Notes under the pieces: generated by a model | Seen by the model: the letters and a program-made list of their open reading frames with translations, nothing else | The model's database searches: none | What the model was told of the DNA's origin: nothing | Part shown: positions 14,615 to 20,796 of the stretch, piece by piece | Layout of the letters: each line of letters starts with the position of its first letter | Position numbering within the stretch: position 1 is the stretch's first letter | Assembly (NCBI RefSeq): GCF_014306095.1 | Contig: NZ_JACRWC010000063.1 | Coordinates: 1-23,786 of the forward strand | Origin: Lentihominibacter faecis | GTDB lineage: Bacteria > Bacillota > Clostridia > Peptostreptococcales > Anaerovoracaceae | Direction of reading: 5' to 3' | DNA length: 23,786 nt | Translations under genes and position numbers: made by a program

Positions 14615-16315
14615 CTACTGTGAAGGTTTGTTGAAGTTGCGATGAAGCAGCTTGTGTTCCTTGCCCTTCAGCAGACCATCGTACAGCGACTGAACCAGAG
14701 GGTTCTCGTTAGACTTCTTGATCTGTGTATTCACATCTGCGGCATACAGACCCTTGGCTCTGGCTTCTCCGCCGGCAGAATGAGCGTCTACAGGCTGTCC
14801 GCCTCCCATGATGCAGCCTCTGCGGCAGGCCATGACTTCGATGAAATCATAGTTGCATTCGCCGGATTCGATCTGCTGGATCAGTTTTTCGGCATTGGCA
14901 AGCCCGCTGACAACAGCGGCTTTGTATTCCTTGTCCTGATAGGTGATCACGATCTCCTTGATCCCTTCGCCTCCGCGCACTCCGCTGTTGCGAATGGTTT
15001 CCATTTCGCTGCGGCTGTGCTTGTCGGCAAGACGTCTCATAACAGCTTCCGTTACTCCGCCGGATGCTCCGAAGATGACGCCGGCTCCGGATCCGATGCC
15101 GAACGGCATATCAGAGGATTCAAGTTCCACATCTTCGAACATAAGACCGGAGCGCTTGATCATAGTGATCAGTTCGCTTGTCGTAAGTACGTAGTCGATA
15201 TCCGCGATGCCGTCTGTCTTGGATTCATCCCGCAGGATCTCTCCTTTTTTAGCGGTACAAGGCATGATGGCAACAGAGAGGATTTTCTTTCCTTCGTTGT
15301 TGGCGGGATCTTTGTAGTATTCTCTTGCCACTGCTCCGAACATCTGCATCGGAGAGCGTGTCGTGGAAAGGTGCTTTGCGAGTTCCGGGTGTCTGTGTTC
15401 ACAGTAGCTGACCCATCCGGGGCAGCAGGACGTGAACAACGGCAGATTTTCGCCGGAGGCCAGCCTTTGCAGAAATTCTTCGCTTTCCTCGATCACGGTC
15501 AGATCCGCGCCGTAAGCTGTGTCGAAGACTTCATCGAAGCCCATGCGATGGAGCACGTTGACGATCTTACCCATCACGTTTTCGCCCTGTGGCAGATCGA
15601 AGGCGTCGCCGACAGCCACTCTTACTGCAGGAGCGATCTGCGCGATGACTTTCGTGTCAGGATCAGCCAGTGCTTCCCATACCGGATCCATATTGGTATT
15701 GATGCTGATCGCTCCGGTCGGGCATACGACGCGGCACTGTCCGCATCCTACGCAGTCCGTCGTGTTCAGCAGCTTGTTGAATGCAGGAGCTACCGTGGCA
15801 GATGTTCCACGGGATGTGAAATCGATGGCATTGACAGCCTGTACGTTGTCGCACATGCGGACACAGTCGCCGCAAAGGATGCATTTGTTCGGATTCCTTA
15901 TGATGGAAGGGGAACTTGCATCGATCTCGTGGTGCGTCATACGATTCTTGTAAGGAACTGTGGTCACGCCCATGCGATGAGCCAGCTCCTGCAGATGGCA
16001 TTCGCCGCTCTTGATGCAGGTGGTGCAGTCTCTGTCGTGAGCTGCCAGAAGCAGTTCCAGTATCATTTTACGGTATTTCATCAGTCGTGGCGTGTTGGTG
16101 TAGACCACCATGCCGTCTTTTGGCTTTTCGGAGCAGGAGGCAAACGTTTTGCCCTTTTCATTTTCTACCGTGCAAAGGCGGCACGCGCCGTATACGGAAA
16201 GCTCCGAGTGATAGCATAATGTCGGTATATCGATGTCCGCCTTTCGGATGACGGACAGCACGTTGGGTTCATCGGTAAATTCTACCTGTTTCCCGTCAAT
16301 TGTCATAAATCCCAT
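14615..16315 (-). CDS. hydA: [FeFe] hydrogenase catalytic subunit of a bifurcating complex (HydA/HndD type)
   Basis: A 566-residue cytoplasmic group A hydrogenase that reduces protons to H2 or the reverse. Domains in order: NuoG-like [2Fe-2S] (Cys34, 45, 48, 61); His-Cys3 [4Fe-4S] (HDRDCTTCIKSGEC, 93-106); two [4Fe-4S] clusters (CILCGDC from 145; CVGCGQC from 188); and the H-cluster domain. The latter has TSCCPGW (295-301), MPCTAKKGE (351-359) and EVMACRRGCIMGGGQP (493-508). All cluster cysteines are present. The third H-cluster motif reads ACRRGC where many enzymes have ACPGGC. Length and layout match the A3-type subunit of electron-bifurcating trimers. ATG 16315 has AAGGAGGGA upstream and follows hydB by 13 bp. 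Confidence 0.95.
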   Translation of the reverse strand: MGFMTIDGKQVEFTDEPNVLSVIRKADIDIPTLCYHSELSVYGACRLCTVENEKGKTFASCSEKPKDGMVVYTNTPRLMKYRKMILELLLAAHDRDCTTCIKSGECHLQELAHRMGVTTVPYKNRMTHHEIDASSPSIIRNPNKCILCGDCVRMCDNVQAVNAIDFTSRGTSATVAPAFNKLLNTTDCVGCGQCRVVCPTGAISINTNMDPVWEALADPDTKVIAQIAPAVRVAVGDAFDLPQGENVMGKIVNVLHRMGFDEVFDTAYGADLTVIEESEEFLQRLASGENLPLFTSCCPGWVSYCEHRHPELAKHLSTTRSPMQMFGAVAREYYKDPANNEGKKILSVAIMPCTAKKGEILRDESKTDGIADIDYVLTTSELITMIKRSGLMFEDVELESSDMPFGIGSGAGVIFGASGGVTEAVMRRLADKHSRSEMETIRNSGVRGGEGIKEIVITYQDKEYKAAVVSGLANAEKLIQQIESGECNYDFIEVMACRRGCIMGGGQPVDAHSAGGEARAKGLYAADVNTQIKKSNENPLVQSLYDGLLKGKEHKLLHRNFNKPSQ

Positions 16316-16328
16316 TGCTGATCCCTCC

Positions 16329-18263
16329 TTAATCTATGTAAATGGCGTCAAAGCTGCAGTGATCCATACATACGCCGCATCGTACGCATTTGGTGTTGTC
16401 GATGGTGAACGGTGATTTGATCTCGCCGCTGATAGCATTCACCGGACAGTTCTTGGCACATCTGGAACAGCCTTTGCACTTCTGCGGATCGATCACATAT
16501 GTCTTCAGCTTGTCGCAGACCTTGGCACGGCACTTCTTGTCCACGATGTGTTCCATGTACTCGTCGCGGAATGCGCGGATGGTGCTGACAACCGGCAGCG
16601 GTGCGCTTTTGCCGAGACCGCAGAGAGCCGTGCTGGAGACCATGTCTGCCAGAACAAGCAGTTTATCCAGGTCTTCCGGTTCGCCTTTGCCTTCTACGAT
16701 ACGCTGCAAAATTTCCAGCATCCGTGTGGTACCTTCACGGCATGGTACGCATTTGCCGCAGCTTTCTCTTTGTGTAAAGTTCATAAAGAAGCGGGCAACC
16801 TCTACCATGCAGGTGTGCTGATCCATAACGACCATACCGCCGGACCCGATGATGGCCCCGGTTTTTTTGAGGGAGTCAAAATCCAGACTAAGATCCAGGT
16901 TTTCTTTCGTCAGACAGCCGCCGGACGGACCGCCCAGCTGTACGGCTTTGAATTCCTGGTCGTTCTTGATGCCTCCGCCGATGCCGAAGATAACGTCTCC
17001 CAGCTTCGTTCCCATCGGAACTTCGATGAGTCCGGTGTTCCGGATCGTACCGGAAAGGGAGAATGTCTTGGTTCCCGGGCTGTTTTCCGGCCCGATGCTC
17101 CGGTACCAGTGAGCACCGTTTTCGATGATCATCGGGACGTTGGCGTAAGTTTCTACATTGTTCAATACTGTTGGTTTTGCAAAGAGCCCCTGGGATACTG
17201 TCCGTGGAGGCTTAACTCGCGGCATACCGCGTTTTCCTTCGATGGATGCGGTCAGGGCACTTCCTTCTCCGCATACGAAAGCTCCTGCACCACGGTTGAT
17301 GTGCAGGTGGAAGGAGAATCCGGTTCCCAGGATGTTGTCCCCCAGAAGACCCATGCTCTCAGCCTGTGTGATGGCCAGCTTCAGTCTCTTTACTGCAAGC
17401 GGATATTCGGCACGCACGTAGATGTAGCCTTCGTGAGCCTGCACGGCATAGGCTGCGATCAGCATACCTTCGATCATCTGGTGAGGGATGCCCTCCATAA
17501 CGGCGCAGTCCATGAATGCACCAGGATCCCCTTCGTCGCCATTGCATACGACGTAGCGTTCTTTTTCCTGCTGGGAGGCAACCTGTTTCCACTTGGTTCC
17601 TGCCCGGAATCCACCGCCGCCGCGACCTCTGAGATTAGATTCATAAATTTCGTTTACGATGTCATCCGGCTTCATATCAAAAAGTGCTTTCGCCAGGGAT
17701 TGATATCCGCCGGAAGCGATGTATTCGTGGATATCTTCTGCGTCGATATGACCGCAGCGTTTCAGGACCAGACGTGTCTGCCCCTGAAAAAACGGGATAT
17801 CGTCTTCGCCTATATATTCTTTTTCGCCTTCGTGGTAGAGAAGTTCATGAACGATCTCATCACCAAGAACGGTTTTTTCAAAGATGGATTCACAGTCATC
17901 TTCCGTTACTTTCGTATACATGAGTCCCTGTGGCTCTACGCGAACCAGAGGTCCGATTTCACAGAATCCGTGGCAGCCGCTCTTCTTGATGCTGACGGAT
18001 TTCTTATCGTCGGCGCCAGACGTGCCTTTGCAGCCTTTGCAGCATTCTCCGTCAGCTTCATGTGCTTCTTCTGCACTGAAAACAACGTCTATTTCCGGAT
18101 GGTTTTTCGCAAGCTCGCACAGCTTGTTGTACACTTTTTCGGATCCGCTGGCTACGCATCCGGTTCCGGAGCACACTAAAAGGCGACATGCTTTCTGCTT
18201 GATCTGAGCCTGACCGTCCTTTTTCAGAACGTCCAGATCGGTTCTGCTTTTTATTCTATTCAT
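16329..18263 (-). CDS. hydB: NuoF-like flavin subunit of bifurcating hydrogenase (HydB/HndC type)
   Basis: A 644-residue subunit that binds NAD(H) and FMN, the likely bifurcation site. The N-terminal thioredoxin-like [2Fe-2S] domain (about 25-125) is followed by the NuoF core with GRGGGGFRAGTKWK (about 213-226), VCNGDEGDPGAFMD and AGAFVCGEGSAL. Next come SLBB and a [4Fe-4S] site ESCGKCVPCREGTTRM, and two C-terminal ferredoxin clusters (CKGCSRCAKNC, CVRCGVCMDHC). I start it at ATG 18263 because GAGGTGAGG lies just upstream; the in-frame GTG 18272 has no ribosome site. It overlaps the hydC stop by 8 bp (ATGAATAG), implying coupling. The Cys-rich stretch CCKGCKG (about 74-80) is an extra in the first domain. 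Confidence 0.94.
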   Translation of the reverse strand: MNRIKSRTDLDVLKKDGQAQIKQKACRLLVCSGTGCVASGSEKVYNKLCELAKNHPEIDVVFSAEEAHEADGECCKGCKGTSGADDKKSVSIKKSGCHGFCEIGPLVRVEPQGLMYTKVTEDDCESIFEKTVLGDEIVHELLYHEGEKEYIGEDDIPFFQGQTRLVLKRCGHIDAEDIHEYIASGGYQSLAKALFDMKPDDIVNEIYESNLRGRGGGGFRAGTKWKQVASQQEKERYVVCNGDEGDPGAFMDCAVMEGIPHQMIEGMLIAAYAVQAHEGYIYVRAEYPLAVKRLKLAITQAESMGLLGDNILGTGFSFHLHINRGAGAFVCGEGSALTASIEGKRGMPRVKPPRTVSQGLFAKPTVLNNVETYANVPMIIENGAHWYRSIGPENSPGTKTFSLSGTIRNTGLIEVPMGTKLGDVIFGIGGGIKNDQEFKAVQLGGPSGGCLTKENLDLSLDFDSLKKTGAIIGSGGMVVMDQHTCMVEVARFFMNFTQRESCGKCVPCREGTTRMLEILQRIVEGKGEPEDLDKLLVLADMVSSTALCGLGKSAPLPVVSTIRAFRDEYMEHIVDKKCRAKVCDKLKTYVIDPQKCKGCSRCAKNCPVNAISGEIKSPFTIDNTKCVRCGVCMDHCSFDAIYID

Positions 18264-18738
18264 TCTCCTCACCTCGAATCTTATTGATCAGTTCCGTTGC
18301 CTTATCCGGCGTCATGGTGGAGTGCACCTCATCGTTGACCATCATGACAGGAGCCAGTCCGCATGCACCCAGGCAGGAGACAGTCTCCAGCGTGAACAGC
18401 ATATCATCGGTAGTCTGGCGTCCTTCCTCAAGACCGAGGTCGCTGCGAAGACGTTCCATGATCGGGGTGGATTTCCGAACGTGACAAGCTGTCCCGTCAC
18501 AGACTTTGAGAATGTATTTCCCCTTAGGTTCAAACGAAAAGTTTTCATAGAAGCTCGCAACACTGTAGGCGCGGGCGTCTGTGATGCCGATTTCTTTGGC
18601 GACATAGGTAAGCAGTTCTGGCGGAAGATAGCGGTACTCGGCCTGAATATCCTGAATGATAGGGATCAGGGAGCGTTCTTCCTTTGTATGATTGGCTATG
18701 ATCTCATCAGCCTTTTGGTAGAAAGATTCATCTAACAT
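18256..18738 (-). CDS. hydC: NuoE-like [2Fe-2S] subunit of bifurcating hydrogenase (HydC/HndA type)
   Basis: A 160-residue thioredoxin-fold ferredoxin subunit passing electrons within the hydrogenase trimer. The [2Fe-2S] ligands appear in VCDGTACH (C-x4-C) and SCLGACG (C-x3-C). The helical N-terminal half, with LIPIIQDIQAEYRYLPPELL, is typical of NuoE. It is the first gene of the operon, with ATG 18738 preceded by AAAGGAGGGG. The operon has no HndB gene, because the matching domain is fused to HydB. No redox-sensor operator could be named with confidence upstream. Confidence 0.95.
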   Translation of the reverse strand: MLDESFYQKADEIIANHTKEERSLIPIIQDIQAEYRYLPPELLTYVAKEIGITDARAYSVASFYENFSFEPKGKYILKVCDGTACHVRKSTPIMERLRSDLGLEEGRQTTDDMLFTLETVSCLGACGLAPVMMVNDEVHSTMTPDKATELINKIRGEENE

Positions 18739-19034
18739 AATTCCCCTCCTTTGATAAATATATAACGCGTGCCAAAACAGCCAGAAGCAATTACCTACTA
18801 ATTTGCGCTGGCTTTATGCGTTAATATTGTCTTAATAAAACAAAATTCTTTCCTTGCCTGGCAATAGTTTAACATGGAATTTAGGGGATTTCTATGGTTA
18901 TTTTGTGAAAAATGCAAAAAAATGTAGTTTTTTGGTGGGATGAATTATTATAAGTTTGCGGTTGGCATGGTACTACCTTTAGGGTGGGCAAAAGATCTTC
19001 TGTGCAGGGAGAAACAGAAAGGAGTGTAAAGAAT
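18739..19034. other. Divergent intergenic region, hydrogenase operon / recombinase
   Basis: This gap must hold the minus-strand hydrogenase promoter and the plus-strand recombinase promoter. I see only the perfect palindrome TTGCC-T-GGCAA (18854-18864), AT-rich tracts and TTAA-containing motifs around 18815-18840. These are loosely reminiscent of Rex-type operators but do not match the TTGTTAA-N4-TTAACAA consensus. No convincing promoter pair can be called. Confidence 0.4.
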
Positions 19035-19868
19035 ATGGAAGAACGATTACGATCTGAAAAATGGAAGCGGTATGAGGAGTTTTTAGTGGAAGGTGAGAAA
19101 TCCCCGGCAACGGTCAGAAAATATATCCATGATATACAGGCCTTCTATTTGTGGCTGGAAGAAAAAGAACTATCGAAAGAAACTCTGAAAGAATATAAAT
19201 CGTGGCTGTCAGAGAATTATAAGATCAGCAGCGCCAACTCCATGATCATAAGCCTGAATTTATATCTGAAGTTCTGCGGCCGTGCAGAGTGTTGTCTGAA
19301 AACCTTTAAAATACAGAAAAAAATGTTTCTGGAAAAAGATCTGGAACTTTCAAAAGAAGAATATTTCAGACTTCTGCGTGCTGCAGGCAAAGGTTCACGT
19401 CTTCAGGCCGTGATGGAGACCATCGCAGCCACCGGGATCCGTGTCGGTGAATTGAGGTTTATAACGGTGAGATCTGTTTGCAGCGGACAGGCGGAGATCG
19501 ATAATAAAGGAAAACATCGAATCGTGATGCTTCCGTCAAAGCTTACTGTGAAGCTGCGCAGGTATGCGAAAAAACATGGCATCAAAGCGGGAAGCATTTT
19601 TATCACAAGAACAGGCAAGCCGGTAGATCGCAGCAATCTCTGGTCGGAAATGAAGCGGCTGTGTGAAAAAGCCGGGGTCTCAAAAGAGAAGGTCTTCCCT
19701 CATAACCTGCGCCATCTGTTCGCCAGAGCTTTTTATGCCGTTAAACATGATATCACAAGACTTGCAGATATCCTCGGACACAGCAGCATTGAAACCACGA
19801 GAATATATATTTTGTCCAGTGGGAAGGAACATAGAAAACAAATAGAAGCGATGAGACTTTTGTTATGA
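19035..19868 (+). CDS. Tyrosine site-specific recombinase (probable DNA invertase)
   Basis: A 277-residue integrase-family recombinase. The SAM-like core-binding domain (about 10-95: KSPATVRKYIHDIQAFYLWLEE) precedes the catalytic domain with a full active site: Arg136 (TGIRVGEL), Lys158/160 (NKGKHR), His223 and Arg226 (HNLRH), His249 (LGHSS) and nucleophile Tyr258 (TTRIYILS). ATG 19035 is chosen because AAAGGAG lies 10 bp upstream; an in-frame GTG at 18984 has no ribosome site. The stop codon TGA shares its A with the first base of a 24-bp inverted site (19868-19891), and the partner site lies 220 bp away. This arrangement identifies the gene as the switch enzyme for the adjacent invertible segment. 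No phage or conjugation genes accompany it. Confidence 0.92.
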   Translation: MEERLRSEKWKRYEEFLVEGEKSPATVRKYIHDIQAFYLWLEEKELSKETLKEYKSWLSENYKISSANSMIISLNLYLKFCGRAECCLKTFKIQKKMFLEKDLELSKEEYFRLLRAAGKGSRLQAVMETIAATGIRVGELRFITVRSVCSGQAEIDNKGKHRIVMLPSKLTVKLRRYAKKHGIKAGSIFITRTGKPVDRSNLWSEMKRLCEKAGVSKEKVFPHNLRHLFARAFYAVKHDITRLADILGHSSIETTRIYILSSGKEHRKQIEAMRLLL

Positions 19869-19891
19869 CCACATAATATTGGTTATGTGGT
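19868..19891 (+). repeat. Left recombination site of the invertible segment
   Basis: Arms ACCACATAA and TTATGTGGT flank the asymmetric 6-bp spacer TATTGG. Two inverted 9-bp arms around a 6-8 bp spacer is the standard core-site layout for tyrosine recombinases. The first base is also the last base of the recombinase stop codon. Confidence 0.85.
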
Positions 19892-19946
19892 AAAAAATAT
19901 GCAATCTCATGCAGTAGAAAGATGCTTTTATTCTAAAACTCTGTTC

Positions 19947-19975
19947 ATTATACTTATTTCCCCCCTATGTTGCAA
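19947..19975 (-). promoter_or_regulatory. Promoter inside the invertible segment, currently pointing left
   Basis: Minus strand TTGCAA (19970-19975), 17-bp spacer and perfect TATAAT (19947-19952). In the present orientation its transcript would run through the left site and antisense into the recombinase gene. Inversion would aim it at the surface-protein operon. Confidence 0.82.
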
Positions 19976-19991
19976 GACTAATCTTGCCTGT

Positions 19992-20023
19992 AACTGTACT
20001 TTTTTTGTTAGATACAGTTTTTT
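19992..20023 (+). terminator. Terminator inside the invertible segment, facing the operon
   Basis: AACTGTA (19992-19998) pairs with TACAGTT (20013-20019) across a 14-base loop and is followed by TTTT. In this orientation it would block read-through from the recombinase gene; after inversion it would face the recombinase. Confidence 0.5.
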
Positions 20024-20087
20024 CGCACTTTAAAACCACTCTAAACGGAGAATTCAAAGCCAGGATTTTGAAGCGTTTTGCCGGGCT

Positions 20088-20111
20088 ACCACATAACCAA
20101 TATTATGTGGT
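20088..20111 (-). repeat. Right recombination site of the invertible segment
   Basis: An exact reverse complement of the left site: ACCACATAA, spacer CCAATA, TTATGTGGT. Here the palindrome extends outward with CGGGCT/AGCCCG to 15-bp arms (20082-20117), then after 3 mismatches with GCGTTT/AAACGC (20073-20126). The inner half of this extension belongs to the invertible segment, so the long hairpin exists only in the present orientation. Confidence 0.85.
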
Positions 20112-20186
20112 AGCCCGATCAAACGCGTGCGGCAAGTGTGGGGGCCTGTGGATGTATAGAAGTGATAAAGAAGCAGGAGGAACGAT

Positions 20187-20765
20187 TTGAGCAGAGGCAG
20201 ATTTACAGAAGAGGAGCAGGAGATCCTTAAAGGCAGCAAACACGTGATCCGTGTAACAGATAAAGCTATTTATTATACGAACGAGTTTAAGCTCCTGTTT
20301 ATAAAAGAATATTTAGGCGGGAAGAAGCCCGCTCAGATCTTTCAGGATGCCGGATTCGATCTGAAGATGCTCGGCAGCAAACGGATCGAGAGAGCTGCCG
20401 CAAGGTGGAAGGAATCGTATCAAAGCGGGACGCTGGGCACACGATACGATCTGCCGAGAGATCCCGGGAAAAAGGTTTCGAAGAAAGCGCAGGAATCATC
20501 GAACAATGATAATCAGAGGGCACTGGTCGAATGCTGCCATATGCAGGAGAACATGATCAAAGACCTTACAGCAGAGGTAAAACTTCTCCGCATGATCCGT
20601 GAAACCGAAGAAACAGACTGTCAGATTTCAAAAGAAAAACTGTGTCAGCTGATACAGGAACTTTCGGAGAAAGAGGATTACAGAATTTCCACGTTGTGCA
20701 AAGCTGCTGGCATCCACCACGGTACATTCTACTCGTACCGGAAAAAGATGGGATATAATGAGTAA
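20187..20765 (+). CDS. IS3-transposase-derived helix-turn-helix protein
   Basis: A 192-residue protein resembling a domesticated fusion of IS3-type OrfA with only the head of OrfB. The N-terminal part (YYTNEFKLLFIKEYLGGKKPAQIFQDAGFDLKML, about 30-63) is an OrfA-like helix-turn-helix. A Gln/Leu/Glu-rich coiled-coil-like segment follows (about 110-140). The C terminus YRISTLCKAAGIHHGTFYSYRKK (about 165-187) matches the OrfB N-terminal helix-turn-helix. The DDE integrase core is absent, so it cannot transpose. It may be a DNA-binding regulator of the switch or operon. The TTG start at 20187 is supported by AGGAGG 6 bp upstream. It is the first gene after the invertible segment, 31 bp before the surface-protein gene. 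Confidence 0.72.
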   Translation: MSRGRFTEEEQEILKGSKHVIRVTDKAIYYTNEFKLLFIKEYLGGKKPAQIFQDAGFDLKMLGSKRIERAAARWKESYQSGTLGTRYDLPRDPGKKVSKKAQESSNNDNQRALVECCHMQENMIKDLTAEVKLLRMIRETEETDCQISKEKLCQLIQELSEKEDYRISTLCKAAGIHHGTFYSYRKKMGYNE

Positions 20766-20796
20766 AATTTTTTATGGAAGAAGGTGTTAGAACATT

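Larger units (their letters stand above)
19868..20111. other. Predicted invertible promoter segment (phase-variation switch)
   Basis: Two exactly inverted 24-bp sites (19868-19891 and 20088-20111) bound 196 bp of AT-rich non-coding DNA. It carries a strong promoter pointing left, toward the recombinase 3' end, and a terminator pointing right. In this orientation the genes at 20187 and 20797 have no promoter facing them (OFF). After inversion the promoter would face right, with the transcription start near 20039, about 150 bases ahead of the TTG start at 20187. The geometry is seen in the sequence; switching is inferred. Confidence 0.8.

Noticed and set aside
14440..14634. 64-codon plus-strand frame with a good AGGAGG ribosome site
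   Set aside because: No promoter, no recognisable protein, overlaps the hydA end, and its middle is a strong inverted repeat better explained as minus-strand RNA structure. Not excluded entirely.
14642..16219. 525-codon open frame on the plus strand
   Set aside because: Fully antisense to hydA; Phe/His/Asp-rich translation with no motif and no ribosome site. A shadow of the hydrogenase reading frame.
16548..18179. 543-codon open frame on the plus strand
   Set aside because: Antisense to hydB, which has complete family motifs; the translation has no recognisable domain.
18815..18840. Rex-type operator upstream of the hydrogenase operon
   Set aside because: TTAA-containing motifs are present but do not form the required TTGTTAA-N4-TTAACAA dyad.
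18984..19034. Longer recombinase start (GTG)
   Set aside because: No ribosome site; ATG 19035 has AAAGGAG 10 bp upstream and gives a normal N terminus.
20082..20117. The right palindrome as an ordinary intrinsic terminator
   Set aside because: There is no T run on either side, and its core is the exact inverse of the left site, so a recombination site explains it better.
20187..20765. Active IS3 insertion sequence
   Set aside because: No DDE integrase domain, no terminal inverted repeats or target duplication around the gene.
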